Positions 40,772 to 50,596 of a DNA stretch of 64,000 bases are shown piece after piece. Source of the DNA: [Clostridium] scindens ATCC 35704 (lineage in GTDB: Bacteria > Bacillota > Clostridia > Lachnospirales > Lachnospiraceae); the NCBI RefSeq assembly GCF_004295125.1, contig NZ_CP036170.1:2916501-2980500 (forward strand). The letters are read 5' to 3'. Made by a program: the position numbers and the translations under genes. The notes under the pieces were generated by a model, which searched no databases, was not told the DNA's origin, and was given only the letters and a program-made list of their open reading frames with translations. The first letter of the stretch is position 1, and each line of letters starts with the position of its first letter.

Positions 40772-41650
40772 ATGAAAACCAAGAACCAATCTTCCCTTCC
40801 AAGTAAATACTGGCTGCTGATTCTGGCAGTGGTCTGCGTGATCCTGCTTGGCGTTGAACGTTTTGCGGACGGTGGCGGGCCTTTAAGGTTTATCGCCAAT
40901 TATACCGTAATCCCCATGCAGAAAGGAATCAGTTATGTAGGACGGTTCATGAGCGACCTATCCGACAACTTTGAGACTCTGGAGGAAATGAAAAAAGAGA
41001 ATAAGGCCCTCCAGTCCAAGGTGGATGAACTGACCATTGACAATACGCGTCTCCGTCAGGAGCAGTACGAATTGGACCGCCTGCGGGAACTGTATAAGCT
41101 GGATGAGAACTATTCGGATTACAAGAAGATTGGCGCCCATGTAATTGCCAATAACGGAAGCAACTGGTTTACAGATTTTACCATAGATAAAGGCAGCAAA
41201 GACGGCATCAAGGTCAACTGCAATGTCCTTGCGGGCAGCGGACTTGCAGGCATCGTCACGGAGGTAGGCCCTAATTATGCCCGCGTCCGTTCTACCATTG
41301 ATGATGCCAGCAATATCAGCGCCATGATTCTGTCCACATCAGACACCTGCGTAGTCAGGGGGGATCTGAAACTGATGGCTGACGGCAGGATCCGTTTTGA
41401 AAAATTGCCGAACAATGACAATAAAGTGGAAGTCGGGGAGCAGGTAGTCACCTCTCATGTCAGTGACAGGTTTCTTCAGGGCCTGTTTATCGGCTATATC
41501 AGCGAGGTGGAAGTGGATTCCAACAACCTGACCCGCTCCGGCTATATCACGCCTGCCGTAGATTTCAGCAAGCTTCAGGAAGTCCTGGTCATCACTACGA
41601 CAAAGCAGGAGATGCTGGATGCCAAGGACAAAGACAGCAAAGGAGAGTAG
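40772..41650 (+). CDS. mreC: Rod-shape-determining protein MreC
   Basis: Bitopic scaffold protein of the elongasome. The 292-residue product has one membrane segment (about 13-30), a coiled coil (about 70-110, EEMKKENKALQSKVDELTIDN) and two beta-barrel domains, with GSKDGIKVNCNVLAGSGLAGIVTEV typical of the family. It starts two bases after mreB. Confidence 0.93.
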   Translation: MKTKNQSSLPSKYWLLILAVVCVILLGVERFADGGGPLRFIANYTVIPMQKGISYVGRFMSDLSDNFETLEEMKKENKALQSKVDELTIDNTRLRQEQYELDRLRELYKLDENYSDYKKIGAHVIANNGSNWFTDFTIDKGSKDGIKVNCNVLAGSGLAGIVTEVGPNYARVRSTIDDASNISAMILSTSDTCVVRGDLKLMADGRIRFEKLPNNDNKVEVGEQVVTSHVSDRFLQGLFIGYISEVEVDSNNLTRSGYITPAVDFSKLQEVLVITTTKQEMLDAKDKDSKGE

Positions 41651-41653
41651 TCC

Positions 41654-42172
41654 ATGAAAAGAAAGATCATAACCTTTATTATTATAGTGATCTGCTTCTT
41701 GCTGGAATGCACCATATTCCACCGGCTGTCCTTTGCGTCCATCAAGCCCAACCTATTGATTATCGTCACCTCTTCTTTTGGCTTCATGCGGGGGAAGAAG
41801 GAAGGAATGGCCGTAGGATTTGTATCCGGCCTTCTGGTGGACATATTCTGGGGCAGCGCCCTGGGCTTTTATATGCTGCTGTTTGCGGTGATCGGATACC
41901 TGAACGGCTTCTTCAGACGCCTGTTCTATGATGATGATATCAAGCTGCCGATCGCGCTTATCGGCGCAAGCGAACTGATCTATGGGCTGGTGACGTATTT
42001 CTGCCTGTACATGCTTCAGGGAAATTTCGCTTTTACCAATTGTCTGACACATATCATTCTGCCGGAACTGGTATATACCATTCTGATAACATTGGTTCTG
42101 TATCAGATCATATTACACATCAACAAGAAACTGGAAGCAGAAGAACAAAGGAGTGCAAGCAAATTTGTATAG
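41654..42172 (+). CDS. mreD: Rod-shape-determining protein MreD
   Basis: A 172-residue membrane protein with about five hydrophobic segments and the family pattern IKPNLLIIVTSSFGFMRGKKEGMAVGFVSGLLVDIFWGS. It works with MreC and the elongation PBP. It overlaps the start of the PBP2 gene by eight bases if TTG 42165 is used. Confidence 0.92.
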   Translation: MKRKIITFIIIVICFLLECTIFHRLSFASIKPNLLIIVTSSFGFMRGKKEGMAVGFVSGLLVDIFWGSALGFYMLLFAVIGYLNGFFRRLFYDDDIKLPIALIGASELIYGLVTYFCLYMLQGNFAFTNCLTHIILPELVYTILITLVLYQIILHINKKLEAEEQRSASKFV

Positions 42173-45107
42173 TTTATGGGACCGGATCAAATCCGGAATA
42201 TATGAAGTTGTAAAATCCCGTATATTCGTCGTCATTATCGTGTTCTGCATCATGTCCGCCATTCTGTTACAGCGGCTGTTCTATCTACAGATTGTAAAAG
42301 GACAGGATTATTTTGACGATTATAAGCTTCAGATCCAAAAGACCAAGGAGGTCCAGGGAACCCGCGGCAAAATCTATGACCGCAACGGCGTCCTCCTGGC
42401 TTACAATGAACTGGCCTATGCGGTTACGATTGAAGACAACGGAGATTATGACAGCATCAAGCAGAAAAATAAAGAACTGAACAAGGTCATCTCCACTGTG
42501 ATCGGAATGGTGGAGTCCAATGGAGACACCGTAATCAATGATTTCGGCATTATCCTGGACAACAATAACGAGTATATCTACATTGCGGAGAATGACACCC
42601 AGAGGCTGAGATTCATAGCGGATGTGTTTGGCAAGAAGACCATAGATGAATTGTCGGACAAGCAGAAGAGCATCTCTGCGGCGGGTCTTGTGGATTATCT
42701 TTGTACCGATGAGCTCAACGGCTACGGAATCAACCAGAAGAAGATGGAAAAATCAGAAGTCCTGAAACTGGTCAACGTCCGTTATGCCATGTCGTTAAAC
42801 GGATTCCAGAAATACATCGCGACCACCATCGCGGAAGACGTAAGTGACGAGACGGTAGCAGATGTCATGGAGAATCTGGACACGCTTCAGGGAATCAATA
42901 TTGAAGAAGAATCTTTGCGCCGCTATGCGGACAGCAAATGCTTTTCTAATATCATTGGCTATACCGGACAGATTTCCCAGGAAGAATATGATGCGTTGAG
43001 TAAGGAAGAGCAGGAGGAGTACTCCCTGATCGACACCATTGGCAAATCAGGGCTGGAACAGACGCTTGACAGTTCCCTCCAGGGAAAGAAAGGGGAGGTC
43101 AAGCTGTACGTCAACAGTGTGGGCAAGGTGATCGAAATGGTTAAGGGAAAAGACCCCAAGGCTGGAAATGACGTATACCTGTCCATCGATGCCAACCTCC
43201 AGAAGGCGGCATACCATATTCTGGAACAGGAACTGGCCGGCATTCTTCTGGCAAAGATCCAGAATACGCTTGATTTTAACCGGAATCAGGTAGATGACGG
43301 AAGCGACGTTATCATCCCGATCGGGGATGTTTACAATGCATTCATTAGCAATGATATTCTGGATATGAATCATTTTGGCGCGGAGGATGCAAAGCCTGCC
43401 GAGCAGGAGGTGAATTCCATCTTTACTGCCCGTAAGGAAGAAGTAAAGAGCCAGCTATCGGATATCCTAAAGGATCCCAATGCAGGCGCATATAAGGATA
43501 TGCCAAAGGAGATACAGGCATACCTGACCTACATCGTCTCTGATGTGCTGACCGACACCACAGGCGTGATCATGCCGGATGCCATTGACACCAACGACGC
43601 AACCTATAAAGCGTGGAAGGATGAGGAATCCATCAATATATATACCTATCTCAATTATGCGATTTCCAAGAACTGGATTGATACGTCTCTATTAAAAGAC
43701 TATGTATCCTCCAAGGGGAAATATTCCGATTCCAACGAACTTTATCAGGGAATCGTATCATATATTATGGATTACATCGATTCCGACAACAGTTTCAACA
43801 AGCTGGTGTACCGCTACATGATCAAATCAGGAGCCATCACCGGACGCCAGATATGCCTGATGCTGTATGAGCAGGGAATTCTTACTTATGACGAGGACCA
43901 GTATAACGGCCTGAATTCCGGAAGCATTGGCGCCTATGACTTTTTAAGGGGCAAGATAGAGACTTTGGAGATTACTCCCGGCCAGCTGGCGCTGGAGCCT
44001 TGTACCGGCTCGCTGGTCATGACGGATACGACAAGCGGCGAGGTACTGGCCTGCGTATCCTATCCCGGATACGACAATAACAGGCTTGCCAATACCATGG
44101 ATTCCAATTATTACAACAAACTGGTGACCGATCAGGCCCGGCCATTCTATAATAACGCGACGCAGGAAAAGACGGCTCCAGGTTCTACTTACAAGCCTAT
44201 GGTGGCCGTGGCAGGCCTGACGGAAGGCGTGATTGATAACAATACTTACCTTCCATGCCATGGAATCTACAAGAAGGTGTCGCCAAACCCCAAATGCTGG
44301 ATCTATCCCATGGCTCACGGCAGTCTGAATGTGGAAGGCGCCATTGAGAATTCATGCAACAGTTTCTTCTATGAAGTGGGATACCGGATGAGCCTGAAAG
44401 ATAACGGCCTGTCGCAGATTGGCTCTGACAATGCAGAAGGCGGCGCGACCAATGCCTACTATTCCAGTGACCTGGGTACCGATACTTTGAAGAAATACGC
44501 GATGGAATTCGGCCTGGGAGAGACTTCGGGTCTTGAGATCCCGGAATCCGAGCCGCAGATATCCGATAAGTCTTCCGTACCTTCCGCAATCGGACAGGGT
44601 ACGAATAATTATACTACCAGCCAGCTTGCGCGGTATATTACCGCAGTAGCCAACAAGGGCACTGTTTACAAGCTAAGCCTGATTGATAAGATTACGTCCG
44701 TAGATGGCAAGACTGTCAAGGATTATGAGCCATCCGTTCTAAATACCATGACCGACGTGGCGCCATCCACTTGGAACGCAGTCCATAACGGAATGCGAAA
44801 CGTGGTGTCAGTCGCCCACAGCAATCTGTTTACCAAGCTGAACGCCAGTGATGTCAAACTGTTTGGCAAGACGGGTACTGCGCAGCAAAGCGAAACGCAT
44901 CCTGACCATGCGCTGTTCGTAGGATTCGCTCCTAGCGACAGCCCGCAGGTGGCATTTGCCATAAGGATTGCGAATGGATACAGTTCGACCTATGCCGCAG
45001 AAGTAGGGAACGACATAATGGAATACTATTATCAGATAACGCCGGAAGAAGAGATTCTTACCGGAACAGCCGCAGATATCAGTGCAGGCGCGACAGTTGG
45101 AGATTAA
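42165..45107 (+). CDS. mrdA: Elongation penicillin-binding protein 2 (MrdA-like), large form
   Basis: A class B transpeptidase that cross-links wall peptides during elongation with the RodA encoded downstream. About 980 residues: one membrane anchor (about 20-42) and a dimerisation/pedestal domain (GTRGKIYDRNGVLLAYNE). A large acidic insert lies roughly at 340-620, then the transpeptidase domain. Active motifs are STYK (Ser about 674), SCN near 731 and KTGTAQ near 902. It is roughly 300 residues longer than E. coli PBP2. TTG 42165 (12 bases after AAAGGAG) is preferred over GTG 42153, which abuts the ribosome site. Confidence 0.9.
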   Translation: MYSLWDRIKSGIYEVVKSRIFVVIIVFCIMSAILLQRLFYLQIVKGQDYFDDYKLQIQKTKEVQGTRGKIYDRNGVLLAYNELAYAVTIEDNGDYDSIKQKNKELNKVISTVIGMVESNGDTVINDFGIILDNNNEYIYIAENDTQRLRFIADVFGKKTIDELSDKQKSISAAGLVDYLCTDELNGYGINQKKMEKSEVLKLVNVRYAMSLNGFQKYIATTIAEDVSDETVADVMENLDTLQGINIEEESLRRYADSKCFSNIIGYTGQISQEEYDALSKEEQEEYSLIDTIGKSGLEQTLDSSLQGKKGEVKLYVNSVGKVIEMVKGKDPKAGNDVYLSIDANLQKAAYHILEQELAGILLAKIQNTLDFNRNQVDDGSDVIIPIGDVYNAFISNDILDMNHFGAEDAKPAEQEVNSIFTARKEEVKSQLSDILKDPNAGAYKDMPKEIQAYLTYIVSDVLTDTTGVIMPDAIDTNDATYKAWKDEESINIYTYLNYAISKNWIDTSLLKDYVSSKGKYSDSNELYQGIVSYIMDYIDSDNSFNKLVYRYMIKSGAITGRQICLMLYEQGILTYDEDQYNGLNSGSIGAYDFLRGKIETLEITPGQLALEPCTGSLVMTDTTSGEVLACVSYPGYDNNRLANTMDSNYYNKLVTDQARPFYNNATQEKTAPGSTYKPMVAVAGLTEGVIDNNTYLPCHGIYKKVSPNPKCWIYPMAHGSLNVEGAIENSCNSFFYEVGYRMSLKDNGLSQIGSDNAEGGATNAYYSSDLGTDTLKKYAMEFGLGETSGLEIPESEPQISDKSSVPSAIGQGTNNYTTSQLARYITAVANKGTVYKLSLIDKITSVDGKTVKDYEPSVLNTMTDVAPSTWNAVHNGMRNVVSVAHSNLFTKLNASDVKLFGKTGTAQQSETHPDHALFVGFAPSDSPQVAFAIRIANGYSSTYAAEVGNDIMEYYYQITPEEEILTGTAADISAGATVGD

Positions 45108-45144
45108 TAAAAAGAAGAGAGAGCGACAGAAAGGATGAGCGTAT

Positions 45145-45735
45145 GTGAAAGACCCGGTACTCATTAAGAGTAACAAATACGGCATCACCATATACTTTGA
45201 TCCGGACATGCCCTATGAAGAGCTATTGCCGGAGGTGAGAGAAAAGTTCGAGTCGTCAGCACATTTTTTCAATCATGCTGACATGGCTGTCGAATTTGAA
45301 GGCCGTACTTTCACAGAAGAGGAAGAGCAGCGTATGGCAGAAGTCATACAGGATGCTGCTAAGATACGGATACTATGCATCATTGAGAAGAATACTTATA
45401 CGGAACGGCTCCACAAGCGGATGCTGGATGAAAGCCTTGAAACCATCCATGAAAGAGACGGACAGTTCTATAAAGGTACCCTGAGAAGAAGACAGATTCT
45501 GGAATCTGAAAAAAGCATCGTCATCGTAGGCGACGTAGAAGAAGGCGCCAAAGTCATATCCAAAGGCAATGTCGTCGTGACGGGAACCATCTACGGAACC
45601 GTAGTTGCCGGCGTCGCCGGCGACTGCGATGCAGTCATAGCAGCACTTCATATGAGGCCCACAAAGCTTCGTATTGGAGATAATGAAGTAAAACCAGTTA
45701 TAGGAGGAAGTTATTCATGGGCGAAGTTATCGTAA
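45145..45735 (+). CDS. minC: Septum site-determining protein MinC
   Basis: Inhibits FtsZ assembly away from midcell when bound to MinD. The 196-residue product has an N-terminal domain (to about 100) and the C-terminal right-handed beta-helix (RRRQILESEKSIVIVGDVE, VISKGNVVVTGTIYGTVVAG, ALHMRPTKLRIGD). GTG 45145 follows GAAAGGATGAG. The end overlaps the minD start by 19 bases. Confidence 0.93.
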   Translation: MKDPVLIKSNKYGITIYFDPDMPYEELLPEVREKFESSAHFFNHADMAVEFEGRTFTEEEEQRMAEVIQDAAKIRILCIIEKNTYTERLHKRMLDESLETIHERDGQFYKGTLRRRQILESEKSIVIVGDVEEGAKVISKGNVVVTGTIYGTVVAGVAGDCDAVIAALHMRPTKLRIGDNEVKPVIGGSYSWAKLS

Positions 45736-46508
45736 TCACATCAGGAAAAGGCGGCGTGGGCAAGACCACAACAACCGCGAATATAGGAGCAGGGTTATCC
45801 AAATTTGATAAAAAAGTAGTCGTGATCGACACCGATCTGGGCCTTCGAAACCTGGACGTAGTCATGGGACTTGAGAATCTGATCGTCTACAACCTGGTAG
45901 ATGTCATTGAAGGAACATGCCGGCTAAAACAGGCCTTGATCCGTGACAAAAGATATGAGAACCTCTATCTGCTGCCTTCTGCGCAGACGAAGGACAAGAC
46001 AGCAATCTCTCCCGGACAGATGAAAAAACTGACGTCCCAGTTAAAGGACGAATTCGACTACATACTTCTGGACTGTCCGGCAGGAATCGAGCAGGGATTC
46101 CAGAATGCCATTGCAGGCGCTGACCGCGCCATCGTGGTCACAACCCCGGAAGTATCGGCGATCCGTGATGCCGATCGCATCATCGGTCTGCTAGAGAGCA
46201 ACCAGCTTAAGAAGATAGACCTGATCATCAACCGGATCCGCATGGATATGGTGAAGCGCGGCGATATGATGTCGGTGGACGACGTAACAGAGATTCTGTC
46301 CGTTCCCCTGATCGGCGCCCTTCCCGATGATGAGCAGGTGGTAATCGGCACCAACCAGGGAGAACCCGTGGTAGGGCTTGATTCAAAAGCAGGAAAGGCA
46401 TATCTTAATATCTGCAAACGTATTATGGGAATTGAGGTTCCATTTATAGAACTGGAAAACAATTCCGGATTCTTTTCCAAACTTTCACATTTATTCAAGA
46501 AAGATTAG
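45717..46508 (+). CDS. minD: Septum site-determining protein MinD
   Basis: Membrane-binding ATPase that carries MinC. The 263-residue product has the deviant Walker A GKGGVGKTTTTANIG at residue 10, VIDTDLGLRNLD, LLDCPAG, and a C-terminal amphipathic segment (FFSKLSHLFKKD) for membrane binding. The strong AGGAGG upstream lies within minC. Confidence 0.97.
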   Translation: MGEVIVITSGKGGVGKTTTTANIGAGLSKFDKKVVVIDTDLGLRNLDVVMGLENLIVYNLVDVIEGTCRLKQALIRDKRYENLYLLPSAQTKDKTAISPGQMKKLTSQLKDEFDYILLDCPAGIEQGFQNAIAGADRAIVVTTPEVSAIRDADRIIGLLESNQLKKIDLIINRIRMDMVKRGDMMSVDDVTEILSVPLIGALPDDEQVVIGTNQGEPVVGLDSKAGKAYLNICKRIMGIEVPFIELENNSGFFSKLSHLFKKD

Positions 46509-46520
46509 GAGGAGTCAAAG

Positions 46521-46733
46521 ATGTTAAGAAAGTCTTCTGTCTCAATCGCAAAGAATCGGCTGAAAGCGCTGGTCACTTCAGACCGGGTTTTCTGTACGCC
46601 GGATGCCTATGATAATATATGCAGGGAACTGTACGAATCGCTTTCGAAGTACATGGAACTTACAGAAGAGGATTTTCAGGTAGAGATTAACCGTACACAA
46701 GTAGTAATAACATTTGCAGGAGAAGAAACGTGA
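46521..46733 (+). CDS. minE: MinE, MinD-releasing factor
   Basis: A 70-residue protein. SVSIAKNRLKALVTSDR matches the anti-MinCD helix, and the rest matches the MinE dimer domain (VEINRTQVVITF). The presence of minE implies pole-to-pole Min oscillation, unlike Bacillus subtilis, which uses DivIVA/MinJ. It overlaps the rodA start by four bases. Confidence 0.88.
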   Translation: MLRKSSVSIAKNRLKALVTSDRVFCTPDAYDNICRELYESLSKYMELTEEDFQVEINRTQVVITFAGEET

Positions 46734-47854
46734 GATTACCCAGATTTACAAAACCATATCATTTAAAAGATTATAAATTCAATCTAGTCGTCCTGGTCAT
46801 CGCATTGTCCATATTAGGCGTGCTTGCCGTTGGAAGCGCGAAAGAAGTATACCAGTCAAGACAGATTGTCGGCATGATTATAGGGATTATCGCAATGGTC
46901 ATCGTATCCTTGATCGACTATGTGTGGGTGCTGAACTTTTACTGGATCATTTATGTATTCGTCGTGCTGATCCTGGGTGCTGTGCTGGTGATCGGAGATA
47001 AGGTTAATGGAGCGACACGCTGGATTGACCTGGGATTCACTACCTTTCAGCCGTCCGAGCTTGCCAAGATCCTGCTGATCCTGTTCTTTGCCAAATTTAT
47101 CATGATGCATGCAGAGGATATCAACGATAAGGTCACTCTGATAAAGTATGCGATACTTTCCGCAATTCCGCTGGCGCTGATTATCGTGGAGCCAAACCTG
47201 TCCACCACCATATGCACGGCCCTGGTCATCTGCCTAATGATCTATATTGGAGGATTAAGCTATAAGTTCATCGGCACGGTCCTATTGATCCTGGTGCCTG
47301 TGGCGATCATTTTTCTAAGCATCGTGGTACAGCCGGATCAGAAACTTCTGAAGGATTATCAGCAGAAGCGTATCCTGGCGTTCCTTGAGCCGGAAAAGTA
47401 TGAAAGCGATGAGGCATACCAGCAGAAGAATTCCGTTATGGCCATCGGTTCCGGCCAGTTGACAGGAAAGGGCCTCAATAATAACACGACCACTTCCGTA
47501 AAGAACGGCAATTTCATCTCAGAGCCTCAGACAGACTTCATCTTTGCCATCATCGGAGAAGAACTTGGTTTCGTAGGAAGTTGTATAGTTGTTGCGTTAT
47601 TATTATTAATTGTGATACAATGTATTCTAGTGGGCATACGATCGCAGGACTTAGCAGGGAGGATCATATGCTGCGGGGTAGGAGGCCTGATAGGCTTCCA
47701 AAGTTTCATAAATATTGGCGTGGCTTCAAAACTGCTTCCGAATACGGGAGTTCCTTTACCTTTTGTAAGTTATGGCCTGACATCTCTAGTCAGCCTGTAC
47801 GTAGGTATCGGATTTGTTTTAAATGTCGGATTACAGCCGAAAAAATATCAATAA
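46730..47854 (+). CDS. rodA: RodA, SEDS peptidoglycan polymerase
   Basis: The glycosyltransferase partner of the elongation PBP. The 374-residue product has about ten membrane segments and the SEDS motifs TRWIDLGFTTFQPSELAKI, VEPNLSTTICTAL, NFISEPQTDFIFAIIGEELGF and LPNTGVPLPFVSYG. GTG 46730 overlaps the minE stop (GTGA). Its place at the end of the mre/PBP2/min block fits coordinated shape control. Confidence 0.93.
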   Translation: MRLPRFTKPYHLKDYKFNLVVLVIALSILGVLAVGSAKEVYQSRQIVGMIIGIIAMVIVSLIDYVWVLNFYWIIYVFVVLILGAVLVIGDKVNGATRWIDLGFTTFQPSELAKILLILFFAKFIMMHAEDINDKVTLIKYAILSAIPLALIIVEPNLSTTICTALVICLMIYIGGLSYKFIGTVLLILVPVAIIFLSIVVQPDQKLLKDYQQKRILAFLEPEKYESDEAYQQKNSVMAIGSGQLTGKGLNNNTTTSVKNGNFISEPQTDFIFAIIGEELGFVGSCIVVALLLLIVIQCILVGIRSQDLAGRIICCGVGGLIGFQSFINIGVASKLLPNTGVPLPFVSYGLTSLVSLYVGIGFVLNVGLQPKKYQ

Positions 47855-47868
47855 GGAGTTGAAAAACA

Positions 47869-48264
47869 ATGAATATTGGCTTGATAGCACATGATTCCAA
47901 GAAGACGCTGATGCAGAACTTCTGTATCGCATACAGAGGAATCTTAAGCAAGCATGAACTGTACGCCACGGGCACTACCGGACGGCTGATAGAAGAGGTT
48001 ACGAACCTGAACATTCACAAATATCTGGCCGGGCCTTTAGGAGGCAAGCAGCAACTGGGGGCGCAGATTGCCCAGAATGATATGGATGCCTTGATCTTCC
48101 TGAGGGATCCGAACAATCCGAAGCCTCATGAGCCGGATGTGAACGATGTAATACGGCTGTGCGACATGCACAATATACCCATGGCCACAAATCTGGCTAC
48201 CGCGGAACTGATCATATTAGCAATTGACAGAGGGGATCTTGACTGGCGTGAAATGTATCGGTAG
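47869..48264 (+). CDS. mgsA: Methylglyoxal synthase
   Basis: Converts dihydroxyacetone phosphate to methylglyoxal and phosphate, a bypass under phosphate limitation or sugar excess. The 131-residue product has IGLIAHDSKK at the start, TGTTGRLIEE (phosphate site), GPLGGKQQLGAQIA, and the catalytic Asp region FLRDPNNPKPHEPD. The ribosome site AAGGAGTTG precedes ATG 47869. Confidence 0.96.
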   Translation: MNIGLIAHDSKKTLMQNFCIAYRGILSKHELYATGTTGRLIEEVTNLNIHKYLAGPLGGKQQLGAQIAQNDMDALIFLRDPNNPKPHEPDVNDVIRLCDMHNIPMATNLATAELIILAIDRGDLDWREMYR

Positions 48265-49276
48265 ATTTGGAAAATGGATTCTGATTGCTTCATCGGCTGC
48301 ATTCCTGCTGACCGGATGCGCACGGATAGGACAGCAGTTTAAGGCGCAGGAAGTGGTAAGGGCCTATGAAGCGGAACATTACAATAAAAACCTGTACACG
48401 GGCGAACTCTTTGCCTCCGATCTTTGTGTGGCGTCTGAAAACGTAGCGTTCCAGGGCGCGCCTGATCCTGCCGGACTTCATGCAGCAGGCTTGTTTGACG
48501 TAGAGGACGGGAAGGTGGATTTTGCATACAATCTCCACGACAGGCTCTATCCAGCCAGCACCACGAAGATTATGACCGCGCTGGTAGCCCTTAAGAAGGG
48601 GAACCTTACGGATATGGTAACCGTACAGGCAGACGCAGATGCTGCAAACTTTGCCGCGGATGAGAAGACCTGCGGGATTAAGGCCGGGGATCAGATGACC
48701 TTGGGCGATCTGCTGCATGGGCTATTGATGGAATCAGGCAACGATGCCGCCGTCGCTATCGCCGACTACATAGGCGGGAATTCAGAACAGTTCGCACAGA
48801 TGATGAACGAGGAAGCCCAGGCCTTGATGGCCACAAAAACTCATTTTTTAAACAGCAACGGCCTACATAATGAGAACCATTATACCACGGCCTATGACCT
48901 CTACCTGATCTTCAATGAATGTATCAAGCACGACGAGTTTGTGGATATTATTAATACTGCAGAATATACGGCAAATATAACAGGCGCTGACAAAACAATG
49001 CGTCAGGTGGCTTGGAAGCAGACCAATTTCTATGCGCTTGGGGAAGCCGAACTTCCGCAGAGCGCGACGATTATCGGAGGGAAAACAGGTACCACGGAAC
49101 CGGCCGGGAACTGCCTGATTCTCTTGGAGAAGGATTCCTCCGGCAGGCCGTACATATCTATCGTCATGGGAGCAGATACAAAATCCCTGCTATACCAAGA
49201 CATGACAGCGATCATCAATGGGATAGGGCAGCAAGAACCAGCGGCCGCGAGTGATGTAGATAATGGAACTCCATAG
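48239..49276 (+). CDS. D-alanyl-D-alanine carboxypeptidase, lipoprotein form
   Basis: An S11-family carboxypeptidase that trims pentapeptides in the wall. About 345 residues. The signal peptide (about 8-28) ends in LLTGC, a lipobox. Active motifs are STTK in YPASTTKIMTAL, SGN in LMESGNDAAVA, and KTG in IIGGKTGTTEPAG. Starts TTG 48239 or GTG 48248 are both possible. AGAGGGG at 48229 serves either, and both overlap mgsA. Confidence 0.88.
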   Translation: MTGVKCIGRFGKWILIASSAAFLLTGCARIGQQFKAQEVVRAYEAEHYNKNLYTGELFASDLCVASENVAFQGAPDPAGLHAAGLFDVEDGKVDFAYNLHDRLYPASTTKIMTALVALKKGNLTDMVTVQADADAANFAADEKTCGIKAGDQMTLGDLLHGLLMESGNDAAVAIADYIGGNSEQFAQMMNEEAQALMATKTHFLNSNGLHNENHYTTAYDLYLIFNECIKHDEFVDIINTAEYTANITGADKTMRQVAWKQTNFYALGEAELPQSATIIGGKTGTTEPAGNCLILLEKDSSGRPYISIVMGADTKSLLYQDMTAIINGIGQQEPAAASDVDNGTP

Positions 49277-49290
49277 GATAAATAGAGTAT

Positions 49291-49323
49291 AAGAGGGGCA
49301 TCTCGCTATGGGATACCCCTCTT
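49291..49323. terminator. Bidirectional terminator between convergent genes
   Basis: A 12-bp stem (AAGAGGGGCATC with GATACCCCTCTT, one mismatch) around nine bases. It lies between the carboxypeptidase gene and the convergent DUF378 gene. Confidence 0.7.
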
Positions 49324-49343
49324 GCTATGAATGACCGTTGACG

Positions 49344-49544
49344 CTATGAATTGCTTCCGATTCTTCCATATAGACTAATCAGATAGAGACCGCATAAGCC
49401 AACGATTGTATAGATAATGCGGGATAGCCAGGAGAGATTGCCAAAGATGAAGGCTACTAGATCGAATCGGAATATCCCAACTAAAAGCCAGTTGATTGCA
49501 CCTATAATCACGATTGTCAAAGCGGTATTATCAAACCATTTCAT
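49344..49544 (-). CDS. DUF378 membrane protein
   Basis: A 66-residue protein with two membrane segments and the DUF378 pattern (ALTIVIIGAINWLLVGIF, IIYTIVGLCGLYLI). The start is ATG at 49544 on the minus strand, with a strong AAGGAGG in front. The longer frame to 49604 would read through that ribosome site. Function unknown. It is divergent from the radical SAM gene. Confidence 0.82.
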   Translation of the reverse strand: MKWFDNTALTIVIIGAINWLLVGIFRFDLVAFIFGNLSWLSRIIYTIVGLCGLYLISLYGRIGSNS

Positions 49545-49626
49545 GTGAGTTCCTCCTTTTTTCATGCTAATCTTAGTATGCCGAAAGCGGATTGAATTAT
49601 ACACAGAGAAAGGAATATTTTATCAG

Positions 49627-50574
49627 ATGGACGAAAAATTGCCATATTGCCCTTATTCTGAATATTTAAAAAATAAATATGGCGAAAAGGTATACAAGCT
49701 TCCGGTAAATCTTCCCGTCAGCTGCCCCAACCGAATCGCGGGAAGCGGCTGCGCCTTTTGCGCGGAAGCAGGAACCGGATTCGAGGCCATGGATTGCATG
49801 ACGCCTGTTACGCAGCAGTTAAATGTCACAAGGAAGCATATTGAAAAGAAATATCATGCCCATAAGTTTATTGCATATTTCCAGAATTATACCAATACGT
49901 TCCTTCCGATTGAGAAGTTTGAAGCCTATATGCGTGAGGCGGCCTCGTTGCCATATGTTGCGGAGATTGCCATCTCCACAAGGCCGGACTGCATTACAGC
50001 AGAGTACCTGGATGTGCTTCAACGTATTCGAGGGGAGCATGACATTGGCATCACGATCGAATTGGGCCTTCAAACGACCAACTGCCATACGCTGGCGTCT
50101 ATCAGCCGTGGCCACACGCTGGCAGAATTTATCGATGCCGTGCTTGCCATAAGACAATATGACTTCGAGATCTGCGCCCATGTAATTTTGAATCTCCCCG
50201 GAGATGATATGCTGGATACGATAGAGACTTCAAAGGTCCTGTCCGCGCTTCGGATTCCGGTTGTCAAGATTCATTCCCTGTATATTGCGAAAAACACACA
50301 GTTGTGCGATGACTATGAAAATGGTACAATAACTTTATGCTCAAAAGAGGAATACCTGGAACGGCTGATGGCCTTCCTGGAATATCTGGATCCCGCGACT
50401 GCCATAGAGAGGCTCTTTAGCCGCATTCCAGAAAAGGATGCCGTGTTCTGCAATTGGGGGACGAGCTGGTGGAAACTTCGGGACGAATTTTTAAGCCGGA
50501 TGAAGAAAGAGGGAAGTTTTCAGGGCAGGCGATTCCAGTATCTTAACGGAGCAGCGCTAAAGCAGCTAGACTGA
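49627..50574 (+). CDS. TIGR01212-family radical SAM protein (YtqA-like)
   Basis: A 315-residue protein with the unusual cluster spacing of this family (SCPNRIAGSGCAFC), then KFIAYFQNYTNTF, ISTRPDCI and ELGLQTTN. The C-terminus ends in the expected RLFSRIPE region. The family is widespread in Firmicutes. A tRNA-modification-like role has been suggested for relatives, but no reaction can be read from sequence. ATG 49627 gives the family-typical N-terminus LPYCPYSEYLKNKYG. Confidence 0.85.
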   Translation: MDEKLPYCPYSEYLKNKYGEKVYKLPVNLPVSCPNRIAGSGCAFCAEAGTGFEAMDCMTPVTQQLNVTRKHIEKKYHAHKFIAYFQNYTNTFLPIEKFEAYMREAASLPYVAEIAISTRPDCITAEYLDVLQRIRGEHDIGITIELGLQTTNCHTLASISRGHTLAEFIDAVLAIRQYDFEICAHVILNLPGDDMLDTIETSKVLSALRIPVVKIHSLYIAKNTQLCDDYENGTITLCSKEEYLERLMAFLEYLDPATAIERLFSRIPEKDAVFCNWGTSWWKLRDEFLSRMKKEGSFQGRRFQYLNGAALKQLD

Positions 50575-50596
50575 CAATAAATAGGGGGCTATATTT

